The notes beneath the pieces were generated by a model. The model ran no database searches. It was given only the letters and a program-made list of their open reading frames with translations, and had not been told where the DNA came from. A stretch of DNA of 64,000 nucleotides from positions 124,001 through 188,000 of the forward strand of contig CANMIP010000003.1 of the NCBI GenBank assembly GCA_947497945.1, in the 5' to 3' direction. Made by a program: the position numbers and the translations under genes. The DNA is from an uncultured Tropicimonas sp. (GTDB lineage: Bacteria; Pseudomonadota; Alphaproteobacteria; Rhodobacterales; Rhodobacteraceae). Numbering within the stretch: position 1 is the first letter of the stretch; every line of letters begins with the position of its first letter. Shown here one piece after another: positions 27,084 through 37,037 of this stretch.

Positions 27084-28259
27084 ATGAGCTGGAAGACCCT
27101 CGACGACATGGACATGGCCGGCAAGACAGTGCTGGTCCGCGTCGACATCAACGTTCCCGTCAAGGATGGCGTCGTCACCGACACGACCCGCATCGACCGC
27201 ATCGTGCCCACCGTCAAGGACGTGCTGGCCGCCGGCGGCAAGCCGGTTCTGATGGCGCATTTCGGCCGTCCCAAGGGCCAGGTCGTCCCGGAAATGAGCC
27301 TCGGCCAGATCGTCCCGGCGCTGGAAGCCGCCTTCGGTCAGCCGGTCAAGTTCGCCGCCGACAATTTCGAAGCCGCCGCCGCCGATCTCAAGGATGGCGA
27401 GATCCTGCTGCTCGAAAACGTGCGTTTCTTCCCCGAAGAGACCAAGAACGACCCCGAATTTGCCGCCAAGATCGCGAAGCTCGGCGACATCTATGTCAAT
27501 GACGCCTTCTCTTGCGCCCACCGTGCCCACGCCACGACCGAAGCCATGGCCCGCGCCCTGCCTGCCGCCGCCGGCCGCCTGATGGCCGCCGAGCTCTCGG
27601 CACTGGAAGCCGCTCTCGGCACACCCGAGCGTCCCGTGGTCGCCGTGGTCGGCGGCGCCAAGGTCTCGACCAAGCTGGACCTGCTTTCCAACCTGATCGA
27701 AAAGGTCGACCACCTCGTCATCGGTGGCGGCATGGCCAATACCTTCCTCGTCGCCAAGGGCGTCGAGATCGGCACCTCGCTGGCCGAGCGCGACATGGCG
27801 GACACCGCCCGCGCGATCCTGGAGAAATCCGAGACCACCGGCTGCACCATCCACCTGCCGATCGATATCGTCGTTGCCGGCGAGTTCGCCGCCGGGGCCG
27901 CCAACGAGACCCTGCCGGTCGATCAATGCCCGGCCGACAAGATGATCCTCGACGCTGGCCCGGCCACGGTCGAAGCACTCAAGGGCGTCTTTGCCGAATG
28001 CAAGACGCTGATCTGGAACGGCCCGCTCGGCGCCTTCGAGATCGAGCCCTTCCACAAGGGCACCTACGAGGCCGCCCTGGCCGCCGCCGCGCTGACTGCC
28101 GAGGGCAAGCTGAAGACGGTTGCCGGTGGCGGCGACACGGTTTCCGCGCTCAACAAGTCCGGCGCTGCCGAGAACTTCACCTATATTTCCACCGCCGGGG
28201 GCGCCTTCCTCGAATGGATGGAAGGTAAGGAATTGCCCGGCGTTGCCGCTCTTGGCTGA
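27084..28259 (+). CDS. pgk: Phosphoglycerate kinase
   Basis: The 391-residue glycolytic enzyme interconverts 1,3-bisphosphoglycerate plus ADP and 3-phosphoglycerate plus ATP. It shows [47 protein letters not shown] and the C-terminal [13 protein letters not shown] and [14 protein letters not shown]. The family sequence at the fourth motif is usually DAFGTAHRAH, so Ser-Cys replaces Gly-Thr here. AAGGAG precedes the ATG. It appears monocistronic with its own terminator. Confidence 0.97.
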   Translation: MSWKTLDDMDMAGKTVLVRVDINVPVKDGVVTDTTRIDRIVPTVKDVLAAGGKPVLMAHFGRPKGQVVPEMSLGQIVPALEAAFGQPVKFAADNFEAAAADLKDGEILLLENVRFFPEETKNDPEFAAKIAKLGDIYVNDAFSCAHRAHATTEAMARALPAAAGRLMAAELSALEAALGTPERPVVAVVGGAKVSTKLDLLSNLIEKVDHLVIGGGMANTFLVAKGVEIGTSLAERDMADTARAILEKSETTGCTIHLPIDIVVAGEFAAGAANETLPVDQCPADKMILDAGPATVEALKGVFAECKTLIWNGPLGAFEIEPFHKGTYEAALAAAALTAEGKLKTVAGGGDTVSALNKSGAAENFTYISTAGGAFLEWMEGKELPGVAALG

Positions 28260-28280
28260 TACTCAATGAAAAAAATGAAG

Positions 28281-28309
28281 GAGGCCGGGCGTTTTGCCCG
28301 GCCTCTTTG
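28281..28309 (+). terminator. Terminator of pgk
   Basis: GAGGCCGGGC-GTTTT-GCCCGGCCTC is a perfect 10-bp stem followed by TTTG, 21 bases after the stop. Confidence 0.85.
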
Positions 28310-28526
28310 CATCTGAAGACCAGGGGGAGGCAGTTTCAGCGCCGCTGCTGCGCTCGGCCAAAGCCAGGCCTGCCGGCTCTCTGCCCATCCAATCCCTGCG
28401 CCGATACACGGTTTGACGCCGGATTTCCGGCTGTCGGGGTGAACCAATTCGACGCCGGCCTGCATCATTGTCGCCATCGCGCGAACCCCTCTTCAAATCC
28501 GCTCCCCAGCATGACTAGAAGAGGCC

Positions 28527-29765
28527 ATGAACCAGACACTGCCCGCCGATGACATCGCCGCGGGGCCCGTGCGCCACCGCCGGGTGATCTACGTGCCGGG
28601 CTATGATCCGTTCCACGCCCGGCGCTATCGCGAACTCTACCGGACAGAAGCCCGCGCACAGGCCGCCATCTCAGGCTATTCCATCGAGGTCGAAGGCCAG
28701 AAAGGCCGCGACCAGTATTCCTGGCATGTGACCGGCGAGATGGAGGGCGCGCGGGTCGAGGCGGATATCTCGCTCCTGGCCTGGTCCGATATCGTCAAGG
28801 GATCGATGGAGCGCGGGCTTTTCCAGACCTATATGCAGGCGGTGCGGACGCTGTGGGTCTATGGGCGCTCCGGTGCCTTGCGCGCGGTGATGCGGCTGAG
28901 CAAGGGGCCCGGGATCGCTGCTCTCTACCCGGCGACCTTCCTGACATTGCAATTGATCGCGGCGCTTCTGGTCGCCTGGGGGCTCGGCTGGGCGCTCTCG
29001 CTTGTTGCGCCCTGGTGGGCCGGTCTGGCAGCACTGGCCGTCGTGCGGCCGATCCTCGCCTGGTTCGCACGGCATGACAATCTTATCCTCGCCCGCTACC
29101 TGCTTCACAATTATGCGTTTTCCTCCGAGATCGGCGGCGCCAACCCGCCCGCGCTGGAAGCCCGCATCACCGAGTTCGAGGAGGTGCTGGCCGAGGCGAT
29201 GACCGGCGATTTCGACGAGGTGCTGGTCGTTGCCCATTCCTCCGGCGCCCATATCGCCGTCTCCATGCTCTCGGACCTGATCCGCGGCGGGCGCGCGCCC
29301 GAAGGCGGTCCGGTGCTGTCGCTGCTCACGGTCGGACAGGTGATCCCGATGGTCTCGCTGCTGCCGACGGCCGCAAGGCTGCGCGCGGACCTGAACTATC
29401 TCTCTGCCTCCGACCGGCTGACCTGGATCGACGTGACCGCCCCCGGCGATGGCTGCGCCTTCGCGCTGAGCGATCCGGTTGCCGTCTCGGGCGTCGCGCC
29501 GGAAAACCAGCGCTGGCCGCTCATCCTCTCCGGAGCCTTCACCCAGACCCTGAGCCCGGAACGCTGGAAAGAGCTGCGCTGGCGCTTCTTCCGTCTGCAT
29601 TTCCAGTATCTCTGCGCCTTCGACCGGCCGAACGATTACGACTATTTCCGCATCACCGCCGGCCCGAAAACGCTGGCCCAACGGCTGGGCCACCGCAAGC
29701 CGAGCCCGAGCGCCAAGCGCGACGCGGTGTCGAAGCAAAGGACAATGGAGCTTCGCGATGTCTGA
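28527..29765 (+). CDS. Alpha/beta-hydrolase-like protein with membrane segments
   Basis: The 412-residue protein opens with a hydrolase-like first strand (RRVIYVPGYDPF) and carries a nucleophile elbow-like VVAHSSGAHIA, in which Ala replaces the usual first Gly. Two hydrophobic stretches (LIAALLVAWGLGWALSLVA and the following AGLAALAVVRPILAWF) suggest an inserted membrane hairpin at about residues 138-175. Substrate unknown. Its end overlaps the P450 gene by 8 bases, so the two are coupled and may act on one lipophilic substrate, which is inference. Confidence 0.75.
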   Translation: MNQTLPADDIAAGPVRHRRVIYVPGYDPFHARRYRELYRTEARAQAAISGYSIEVEGQKGRDQYSWHVTGEMEGARVEADISLLAWSDIVKGSMERGLFQTYMQAVRTLWVYGRSGALRAVMRLSKGPGIAALYPATFLTLQLIAALLVAWGLGWALSLVAPWWAGLAALAVVRPILAWFARHDNLILARYLLHNYAFSSEIGGANPPALEARITEFEEVLAEAMTGDFDEVLVVAHSSGAHIAVSMLSDLIRGGRAPEGGPVLSLLTVGQVIPMVSLLPTAARLRADLNYLSASDRLTWIDVTAPGDGCAFALSDPVAVSGVAPENQRWPLILSGAFTQTLSPERWKELRWRFFRLHFQYLCAFDRPNDYDYFRITAGPKTLAQRLGHRKPSPSAKRDAVSKQRTMELRDV

Positions 29766-31128
29766 CCTCCTGCCGCCCAAACCGCCGGCGCGCGCCGAGA
29801 AGGTCTCGCTGCTGAACCATGTTCGGCTCTTTCGGCGCGACATCCTCTCCGCCCAGCCCGAAAAGCTCTACCGCGCCTGGATGGCCGAATTCCGCACCCC
29901 CTTTTTCCGGTCTTTCATGATCAACCAGCCCGAGCTGGTGAAACGCGTACTCAACGAGCGCCCGGAGGATTTCCCGAAATCGGACCGGATCCGCGAAGGG
30001 CTGTCGCCGCTGCTCGGCAACTCGGTCTTCATCACCAATGGCGAGACCTGGAAGCGGCAGCGGCGCATCATCGACCCGGCCTTCGAGGGCGGGCGGCTGC
30101 GCGAGACATTCCCGGCGATGTGGGAAGCAACCGAGGCCGCCGTGGCGCGGCTCGCCGAACGGGCCGGCAAGGGGCCGATCGAGATCGAGGCCGAGACCAG
30201 CCATGCGGCGGCCGATGTCATCTTCCGCACGCTCTTCTCGATCCCCATCGATCACGAGGTCGCGGCCGAGGTCTTCGAGGAGTTCCGCGCCTATCAACGC
30301 ACACAGCCGCTGGTCAACATCGCCGCCTTCCTGCCCATCCCGCGCTGGTTCCCCCGCTTTCACAAGCGCGCCACCCGCGCGAGCGCGGCGCGGATCCGAG
30401 GGCTGATCGCGCAGCTGACCGCGGACCGAACGGTCGAGATCGCAGACGGAACCGCGCCCGACGATCTCGCGACCAAGATCATGACAACGCGCGACCCGGT
30501 GACCGGCGAAATCTTCGAGGCCGCCGAGATGGTCGACCAGGTGGCGATCTTCTTCCTCGCCGGCCATGAGACCTCCGCCTCGGCGCTGGCTTGGGCGCTC
30601 TACCTGCTTGCCTTGTATCCGGAGGTGCAGGAACGGGTGGCCGACGAGGCGCGCGATGCGATCGATCCCGCGCAGCCACGTTTCTCCATGGTCTCGAAAA
30701 TGGGCTATACGCGGGATGTGTTCCGCGAGGCGTTGCGGCTCTATCCGCCTGTGCCGATGATGGTGCGCGAGACCACGCGGGCGGAACGTTTCCGCGATCG
30801 GGACGCACCGGAGGGCAGCCAGGTCGTGCTCTCGCCCTGGCACCTGCATCGCCAGCCGCGCCTCTGGGACAATCCCGACGCGTTCGATCCCGCCCGCTGG
30901 AAGACGGAGAACGGCAAGAGTTGCCAGCGGGACGCCTATATCCCCTTCTCGGCCGGACCGCGCGTCTGCACCGGGGCCGGGTTCGCCATGCTCGAGGGGG
31001 TGTTGCTGCTGGGCATGCTCGCGCGCTCTTTCCGCATCACCCCGGTCGCGGGGCGCGAGCCGGTGCCGGTGGCGCATCTGACGGTGCGGTCCAAGGACGG
31101 GATCTGGCTGGAGCTTCAACCGCGCTGA
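29758..31128 (+). CDS. Cytochrome P450
   Basis: The 456-residue soluble P450 has the I-helix oxygen-binding motif AGHETS (residues 268-273), the K-helix ExxR in REALRLYPPVP and the heme-ligand loop FSAGPRVCTGAGFA with Cys404. It lacks an N-terminal membrane anchor and has no fused reductase, so it needs a ferredoxin and reductase from elsewhere. The general pattern (PHE-like N-terminus, NGETWKRQRRIIDPAF) resembles fatty-acid or terpenoid hydroxylating bacterial P450s, but the substrate is not assignable. It is coupled to the hydrolase gene upstream. Confidence 0.93.
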   Translation: MSDLLPPKPPARAEKVSLLNHVRLFRRDILSAQPEKLYRAWMAEFRTPFFRSFMINQPELVKRVLNERPEDFPKSDRIREGLSPLLGNSVFITNGETWKRQRRIIDPAFEGGRLRETFPAMWEATEAAVARLAERAGKGPIEIEAETSHAAADVIFRTLFSIPIDHEVAAEVFEEFRAYQRTQPLVNIAAFLPIPRWFPRFHKRATRASAARIRGLIAQLTADRTVEIADGTAPDDLATKIMTTRDPVTGEIFEAAEMVDQVAIFFLAGHETSASALAWALYLLALYPEVQERVADEARDAIDPAQPRFSMVSKMGYTRDVFREALRLYPPVPMMVRETTRAERFRDRDAPEGSQVVLSPWHLHRQPRLWDNPDAFDPARWKTENGKSCQRDAYIPFSAGPRVCTGAGFAMLEGVLLLGMLARSFRITPVAGREPVPVAHLTVRSKDGIWLELQPR

Positions 31129-31324
31129 GACAAGGCTCGACCTCTCGGGGGCAGAGCGTTCGATTGCACTTGCCGTGGCGAGTTTGGCCGGAGCAAGCCC
31201 CTTTGTGGGTATCTTCTCCTGCTTGTGAGAATTTCCCTCGCCGGAGGCGTCGAGCCCGACACGGCCCCTGTCAGGCAAAACAGCGCCTTGAGGAACCACC
31301 CTGTCTGACGGGATCGGCGCGCCG

Positions 31325-31555
31325 TCAGCGCCAGGTGCGGATCATTGCGCTGTTGCAGATCGCCAGGACCCCCCTGGCCTCGCCGCGTGACTCCGCAGCG
31401 CAGTGCCGCATCGCCCGATCGAAGGTTGCATGGGTGGCTGACTGACCGAGCTCTCCGGGGACACGGCGGATCACGCCGCCCTGTCGGGTCGGTTTTGCAT
31501 TCAGCAAGCGGAGCAATCCTTGCTCCGGCGTCAGATTCGCAGGCATGGTTCGCAT
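31325..31555 (-). CDS. Small conserved protein of the Rhodobacteraceae type (about 76 aa)
   Basis: The peptide shows PEQGLLRLLNAKPTRQGGVIRR at its start and AICNSAMIRTW at its end. These resemble a short family-restricted protein often mislabelled phosphoribosylanthranilate isomerase, though the middle is divergent. It follows the RHH gene by 23 bases on the same strand, supporting a three-gene operon. Start choice is uncertain: ATG at 31555 or 31546; the track start at 31573 is TTG. Function unknown. Confidence 0.5.
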   Translation of the reverse strand: MRTMPANLTPEQGLLRLLNAKPTRQGGVIRRVPGELGQSATHATFDRAMRHCAAESRGEARGVLAICNSAMIRTWR

Positions 31556-31578
31556 GGCCCCAGCTTGCGGCAAAGCGG

Positions 31579-31806
31579 TTAATCCTCTCCTAACCGCTGC
31601 TGATAATCTTTCAGCACGAAGAGACGGATCGCCGAGGCCAGCCCCATTTCCAACCCGCGATCACGGTCGATCCGGGCGGCCAGCGCATTGATCGTCTGGC
31701 CCTGACGGGCCGCGATGGCGCGAAAGGCGCGCCAGAATTCATCTTCCAGCGAAACCGAGGTCCGATGCCCGGACAATGTCAGCGAATGCTTGACCGGACG
31801 GCTCAC
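31579..31806 (-). CDS. Ribbon-helix-helix domain protein
   Basis: The 75-residue protein (SLTLSGHRTSVSLEDEFWRAF, then IAARQGQTINALAARID and LASAIRLFVLKDYQQRL) matches the RHH_4-type family found across alphaproteobacteria, in which the beta strand and two helices could dimerise to bind DNA. No toxin partner is adjacent, so it is more likely a stand-alone regulator. It overlaps the Hint gene stop by 4 bases. Confidence 0.8.
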   Translation of the reverse strand: MSRPVKHSLTLSGHRTSVSLEDEFWRAFRAIAARQGQTINALAARIDRDRGLEMGLASAIRLFVLKDYQQRLGED

Positions 31807-32495
31807 CGCGCCCGCTCCGCGCGCAGCCGCGCTTCCGGGCCAAACAGGTCGAGATCATGTTCGAGCCCCGGAAAACAGGCAAGGATCTCCGCGCGTTGGC
31901 TGCTATTGGCCGGTTCCGGCTGCAGCACATTGGGGTGGAAGCTCTCGATGGCCAACCCGTCGGCGGCGAGGATCGCGTGGCGCTCCAGCAGGAGCTGGAC
32001 ATAGGTGACCGGGCGGGCCGGAGCGAGCTGGATTCCCTTCAAGCCGACCATCTCGCGCGCTTCGATCAGCACGCCTTCCGGCGGTCCCCCCGGCAGGTTC
32101 AACAGGATCCCGGCCAGCGGCGAGAGGCGCAAATCGAGGCGAGGATTGCCACCCGAAAAGGCGTTGCGCGGCACCAGGATCGGAGCGAGGGCGGGTTGTT
32201 CGACCATCTGGCGCGTGCTGAGAGCGCGACGGCCGACCCATTGCAGCGGCAGGGCGCCGTGATCCACCGTGAGGACCAGGTCGCCCGGCGCCAACAGCCC
32301 GGCCGCGCGCGGGCCGCGCGGGGTCATGACCCGGGCTTCGGCCGAAAGTGCGGTCTGCAACCAGGCCCCGGCCACCACCGGCATTTGCGGAATGTCGCTC
32401 CGCTCGTCATGGCTCAAGAGATAAGGACGCGGCTGCCGACGCGGCGCGTTGATGGGGCGAGACCGCCCGAAAGCTCTCCTGGGGACGTTTTCCAT
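31803..32495 (-). CDS. Hint-domain protein
   Basis: The protein has about 230 residues. After a variable N-terminus it shows a Hint (hedgehog/intein) fold: AWLQTALSAEARVMTPRGPRAAGLLAPGDLVLTVDHG, VGRRALSTRQMV, LSPLAGILL and YVQLLLERHAILAADGLAIESFHP. The usual nucleophilic Cys at the start of Hint is Ala or Ser here, so self-splicing is doubtful. Such short Hint proteins are frequent in Rhodobacteraceae and of unknown role. The ATG at 32495 lacks a strong ribosome binding site, so the start is uncertain. Confidence 0.78.
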   Translation of the reverse strand: MENVPRRAFGRSRPINAPRRQPRPYLLSHDERSDIPQMPVVAGAWLQTALSAEARVMTPRGPRAAGLLAPGDLVLTVDHGALPLQWVGRRALSTRQMVEQPALAPILVPRNAFSGGNPRLDLRLSPLAGILLNLPGGPPEGVLIEAREMVGLKGIQLAPARPVTYVQLLLERHAILAADGLAIESFHPNVLQPEPANSSQRAEILACFPGLEHDLDLFGPEARLRAERAR

Positions 32496-32815
32496 GCCCG
32501 GGTTCGTCCAATCTGCCTCGATCCGCTCTATCGGCGGCGGCGTCTGATGCGCCGTTGCTTTTCGCGAGCAGAATTCCCCCAACGATGCTCCCTGGCAATC
32601 GTGGAACGGGACAAAAGCCCGGTTTGTGACAGAAATGCATGGACCGCATACCAGGCTGCAAGCGGGCAGAACCAGACAGCGAGCGCGAAGACACACGCCC
32701 CGCCTCGTTTTTGCTGAAAGTCTTTTCGCGTTCTGCTGGCAATCCAGCATCAGCCATTTCTCGACAGCTTCAGGTGCAGCGGCTACGCACGAGAGACCAG
32801 CGACAGGAAAATGAT
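32496..32815. other. Divergent intergenic region
   Basis: Promoters of the Hint operon and the KefF-like gene must lie here. I saw no clear operator, repeat or small gene. Confidence 0.35.
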
Positions 32816-33424
32816 ATGGCCCGCGTTCTGCTCCTCTATGCCCATCCCGGACATCGCCACAGCCGCGTGAACCGCGCGTTGTTCCGCGCAGCGCGTGAGG
32901 TCGACGGGATCACCGCTATCGACCTCTACGCCCGCTATCCCCGCTTCGATATCCGCATCGACGACGAACAGGCCCAGTTGCTGGCGCATGACATCCTCGT
33001 CTTCCAATATCCGATCTTCTGGTATTCCTCGCCCTCCCTGATCAAGGAATGGCTGGACCTGGTGCTGGAACACGGCTTCGCCTATGGCCATGAGGGCACC
33101 CGGCTTGCCGGCAAGAAGATGATGCTGGCCGTCTCCGCCGCCGGCCCCGAGACTGCCTACTCTCCCGAGGGCTACCAGAACTTCCCGCTGCGCAGCTTCC
33201 TGTCGCCGATGGAACAGACGGCCAATCTCTGCAAGATGCCCTTCCTGCCGCCTTACGCGCTCTTCCACGCGCTGCAGGCGCCGGAGGACCGCACGCTGGA
33301 TGCCCATGTCGCGGGCTATGTCCGGCTGCTCGAAGCGCTGCGCGACGACAGCTACGATTTCGAGGCCGCCGACAGCCTGGCCCATGTCAGCCATGACACC
33401 CTGCCCATTCGAGCGGAGAGCTGA
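32816..33424 (+). CDS. NAD(P)H-dependent oxidoreductase, KefF-like ancillary protein
   Basis: The 202-residue flavodoxin-fold quinone reductase has LLLYAHPGHRHSRVNRAL, DILVFQYPIFWYSSPSLIKEWLDLVLEHGFAYG and SAAGPETAYSPEGYQNFPL, typical of KefF/KefG/MdaB proteins. KefF activates the KefC potassium efflux channel during electrophile stress. The KefC-like gene starts 3 bases after its stop, which supports that role. The ATG at 32816 follows AGGAAAA; the longer track ORF has no homologous N-terminus. Confidence 0.88.
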   Translation: MARVLLLYAHPGHRHSRVNRALFRAAREVDGITAIDLYARYPRFDIRIDDEQAQLLAHDILVFQYPIFWYSSPSLIKEWLDLVLEHGFAYGHEGTRLAGKKMMLAVSAAGPETAYSPEGYQNFPLRSFLSPMEQTANLCKMPFLPPYALFHALQAPEDRTLDAHVAGYVRLLEALRDDSYDFEAADSLAHVSHDTLPIRAES

Positions 33425-33427
33425 GCC

Positions 33428-35374
33428 ATGGATTCCTTCCTTCTGACCGCCTTCCTCTTCCTCGCCGCCGGCGCGATTGCCGTTCCCATTGCCACCCGCC
33501 TCGGACTGGGCTCGGTGCTGGGATACCTGATCGCGGGGATCGTGCTCGGACCGGTCCTGTCGACGCTGGGAGTCGATGTCGTCGGACTGCAGCATTTCGC
33601 CGAGTTCGGCGTGGTCATGATGCTCTTCCTTGTCGGGCTGGAGCTGGAGCCGCGCCTGCTCTGGCAGATGCGCGGACGGTTGCTCGGCCTCGGCGGGCTT
33701 CAGGTCGCCGGCACGGCGGGGCTGATCATGGGGGCCGCGCTCTATTTCGGCCAACCCTGGACTATTGCCTTGGCTGTCGGCCTTGTTCTCGCTTTAAGTT
33801 CGACCGCTATCGTCCTGCAAACGCTAAGTGAAAAAGGCCTCATGAAAAGCGGCGGCGGGCAGGCCAGCTTCTCCGTCCTGCTGTTCCAGGACATTGCCGT
33901 CATCCCGATGCTGGCCCTGATCCCGCTGCTGGCCATGCCCGAGATGACCGGGCATGCCGCCGAAGCCGCGCAGCATGCTAGCGACGGGCATGGCGACACC
34001 CATGGCATCAGCCTGAACATCACCGAGGGCCTGCCCGGCTGGGCCACGGCGCTGGTCACACTCGCCGCCATCGCCGCCGTGATCGGCATCGGCTCCTGGC
34101 TCACCCGTCCGCTCTTCCGTTTCATCGCCATGGCCAACTTGCGCGAGCTTTTCGTCGGCGCCGCGCTGATGCTGGTCATCGGCATCGCGCTGCTGATGAC
34201 CATGGTCGGCCTCTCCCCCGCCCTCGGAACCTTCCTCGCCGGCGTGGTGCTGGCCAACAGCGAATACCGCCACGAGCTAGAAAGCGATATCGACCCGTTC
34301 CGCGGCCTCCTGCTCGGCGTCTTCTTCATGACGGTCGGCGCGTTGATCGATTTCGACCTGCTCTTCAGCCAGTTCGGAACCATTCTCGGCATGACCTTCG
34401 GGGTCATGCTGCTGAAGGCCGCCGTACTCTTCACGCTGGCCCTTGTCTTCCGCCTGAGAGGCGCGGATCGCAGCCTGTTCTCGCTCGGCCTCGCCCAGGC
34501 TGGCGAGTTCGGCTTCGTCCTGCTCTCCTTCACCGTCGCCAACAACGTGCTGCCGGAGGCGCTGGCAGACCGGCTCCTGCTCGTGGTGGCGCTCTCCATG
34601 CTGTTCACGCCGGGGCTCTTCATCCTCTACGAGCGCGTCTTCGCGCCCCGCAATGTCGAGGCGCAGAGTCGCGATGCCGACGAGATCGACGATGATGCGA
34701 AGGTCATCATCGCCGGATATGGCCGCGTCGGAGGTGTCATCAACCGGATGCTGCGCGCGAATGGATTCGAGACGGTGGTGCTCGATTTCAGCTCCGAACA
34801 GCTCGAGATCCTGCGCTCCTTCGGAAACAAGGTCTTCTTCGGAGACGCAACCCGCCCGGACCTGCTTCATGCTGCCGGGATCGAAGAGGCGACGCTCTTC
34901 ATCATCGCCATCGACGACAAGGAACAGATCACCGGCCTCGTTCATTACATGCACAAGCACTACCCGCAGGTTCACGTGATTGCCCGCGCGATCGACCGCC
35001 ACCATGTGTACGAACTCTATGCCGCGGGCTGTCGCGACATCATTCGCGAAACCTTCGACTCCTCCGTGCGGGCGGCGCGCTCCGCGCTTGAAGCGCTCGG
35101 CCTGCACCCGTTCGAAGCCGAACTGCGCGCCAAGAGCTTTACCCAGAGCGACCGCAAGCGGCTTGCCGATCTCGCGGGGCTCTACGATCCGGACATCCCC
35201 GCACATCTCAACGAAGCCTATGTTGCCCGCAGCCGACAGGCCCAGGAAGAAGAGCGCGGGGAACTCTCTGGCAAGATGCGGCACTTCTCCAACCGCGCCA
35301 ATCGAGGTTGGGTCCCGCCATCCGTGCAGGACCTGCAGGCGGAGATGGAGGCGAGCGCGCCGGAGGAGCGTTGA
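33428..35374 (+). CDS. KefB/KefC-type potassium:proton antiporter (CPA2)
   Basis: The 648-residue protein has about a dozen membrane segments (residues 1-390) of the CPA2 exchanger type (YLIAGIVLGPVLS, FGVVMMLFLVGLELEP, LSSTAIVLQTL, LFQDIAVIPMLALIPLL). A cytoplasmic TrkA-N/RCK domain follows with the nucleotide-binding motif VIIAGYGRVGGVINRML (about residue 420). A His-rich loop (HAAEAAQHASDGHGDTHG) is inserted after about residue 175. It likely exports potassium under control of glutathione adducts together with the KefF-like partner. Confidence 0.9.
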   Translation: MDSFLLTAFLFLAAGAIAVPIATRLGLGSVLGYLIAGIVLGPVLSTLGVDVVGLQHFAEFGVVMMLFLVGLELEPRLLWQMRGRLLGLGGLQVAGTAGLIMGAALYFGQPWTIALAVGLVLALSSTAIVLQTLSEKGLMKSGGGQASFSVLLFQDIAVIPMLALIPLLAMPEMTGHAAEAAQHASDGHGDTHGISLNITEGLPGWATALVTLAAIAAVIGIGSWLTRPLFRFIAMANLRELFVGAALMLVIGIALLMTMVGLSPALGTFLAGVVLANSEYRHELESDIDPFRGLLLGVFFMTVGALIDFDLLFSQFGTILGMTFGVMLLKAAVLFTLALVFRLRGADRSLFSLGLAQAGEFGFVLLSFTVANNVLPEALADRLLLVVALSMLFTPGLFILYERVFAPRNVEAQSRDADEIDDDAKVIIAGYGRVGGVINRMLRANGFETVVLDFSSEQLEILRSFGNKVFFGDATRPDLLHAAGIEEATLFIIAIDDKEQITGLVHYMHKHYPQVHVIARAIDRHHVYELYAAGCRDIIRETFDSSVRAARSALEALGLHPFEAELRAKSFTQSDRKRLADLAGLYDPDIPAHLNEAYVARSRQAQEEERGELSGKMRHFSNRANRGWVPPSVQDLQAEMEASAPEER

Positions 35375-35610
35375 ACGGGAGACGGGGGTGTTTGCCTCAA
35401 AACGGACCGCGGGAATGCCAATCCGCAGTCTGCCCGGCAACCCGCTTCGCGCCTGTCTTCCTCGCGTCACCGGCAGCGCCGGCCTTGGGCTGATGGCGCT
35501 TCAGAGACCGTCCGCAAAGGATTGGCAGGACCGCAATTGACGACCGAGCACGGACAGGTTCAGCATTTCACGGGATGGTTTGACAGGGAAGACAGGGTGC
35601 GGTCGCGACC

Positions 35611-36924
35611 CTACTCCTGCAGATCGGACTCCACGGAACCTGGCGCGGGCAGAAGCATCGCCTCGGCGAAGGCCACGGCCTTCTCGGCATCGGACCCGTC
35701 GCTTGCCTCGGCTAGCGAATAGCTCTCGGTCAGGGAGGCGGAGTTCAGCGCGATCTTGTCGACCACGGCGCCATTGGAGCCCGCCGGGCCGTAGGTCACG
35801 CCATTGACAGCGAAATAGACAGCCCCTGCCGCACCAGTGCGCAGGGTCGGCGGTTCTTCGGTCTGGGGCACGACATAGGTGTCGCCCGGGTTGAGTATCT
35901 TTTCCAGGAGCGTCGACCCGTCGCCTGCCCGCACCCGCACCCAGGCCGGGCGCACCGCAACCAGGACAACTTCCGGAACATCGACCGTCACCCGCGGCGT
36001 CACCGAGCCATCCGACACGGCTTCCGCCAGCGCGGCATCAATGGCCCCACCAAATGCGGGATCCGGCCTCAGGCCAGTCTCACCGGGCAGCGCGGCCGCG
36101 GTTCGAGTGGCATCCTCGCCGCGGATGCCAACCGAGGCCATGCCAGCCAGAGCGCCGACATCGCGCGGATCCAGTGCCGCGATCGGGCCATCGCGGGCGA
36201 TCATGACCGGGCTATCCAGCGCCTGCGGACGGTACAACCTGTCCAGCGAATCCAAAGGAGCCCCTGATGCCACATCGACCGCATCGGTCTCGGCCTCACC
36301 AGGACGCTTGACGTTGGCCAGAGGATCCACGACGGCGACAGCGGCAGGCGCGCGCTCGACCGGGGTCACGTTGACGCGCTGGATTTCTTGAAGAACGGAC
36401 CAGCCGCCATAAGATACAGCGCCGATCAGTGCCAACAGCACCAGCGTCGAACCGATGGCCCGCGGCTCGAGATTGGCCAGCGGGCTCGCAGGTTTGGGGG
36501 CAAAGGAGACGCGGGGATCCTTGAAGGGATCATATCCCTCCGAATTACTTCCGGGGGTTTTGCGATAGACCGGCTTGGCCGAGCCCGGCGCCGACAGCTT
36601 GTCGGCCGTGGAATGGGCGACGAAATTCGATTCGCGGCAGAAGGTCTCGAAGGCCCATTCCGGGTCGAGACCGAGATAACGGGAATAAGACCGCACGTAG
36701 CCGGCAACGAAACCGGGGGTTTCGAAGGCCGTCGGGTCGGCATTTTCGATTGCTGCAATAAAGGAGGCTTTGATCTTGAGTTCACGCTGAACGTCGAGGA
36801 GCGATTTGCCCATCGTCGCGCGCTCGCCGCGCATTACATCGCCAAGGCGAAGATCGAAGTCGTCAAAGCCCTTCGGCGGAGCTTGCCCTTCCTCCACCTT
36901 GGGCGGCTCGGTGCGCCCAATCAT
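35611..36924 (-). CDS. RodZ-like helix-turn-helix membrane protein
   Basis: The protein has about 437 residues. The N-terminal Xre-type HTH (DFDLRLGDVMRGERATMGKSLLDVQRELKIKASFIAAIE) is followed by a single membrane segment (GSTLVLLALIGAVSYGGWSVL, about residue 165) and a C-terminal RodZ/DUF4115 beta domain (RPAWVRVRAGDGSTLLEKILNPGDTYVVP). RodZ links MreB to the envelope and maintains cell shape. The track start at 36999 is TTG; I prefer the ATG at 36924 (MIGRTEPP) after GGGGACGGG, but the longer form is possible. It lies downstream of hemA on the same strand. Confidence 0.85.
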   Translation of the reverse strand: MIGRTEPPKVEEGQAPPKGFDDFDLRLGDVMRGERATMGKSLLDVQRELKIKASFIAAIENADPTAFETPGFVAGYVRSYSRYLGLDPEWAFETFCRESNFVAHSTADKLSAPGSAKPVYRKTPGSNSEGYDPFKDPRVSFAPKPASPLANLEPRAIGSTLVLLALIGAVSYGGWSVLQEIQRVNVTPVERAPAAVAVVDPLANVKRPGEAETDAVDVASGAPLDSLDRLYRPQALDSPVMIARDGPIAALDPRDVGALAGMASVGIRGEDATRTAAALPGETGLRPDPAFGGAIDAALAEAVSDGSVTPRVTVDVPEVVLVAVRPAWVRVRAGDGSTLLEKILNPGDTYVVPQTEEPPTLRTGAAGAVYFAVNGVTYGPAGSNGAVVDKIALNSASLTESYSLAEASDGSDAEKAVAFAEAMLLPAPGSVESDLQE

Positions 36925-37037
36925 CTGCCCGTCCCCATACGCGTCAATTGTTGTCCCCACATCCGGATGATTCGACGACTCACCCGACGTTACCGGCAAA
37001 TTAACACAGCAAGGTTAACCTTGCACTTGCTGATAGG

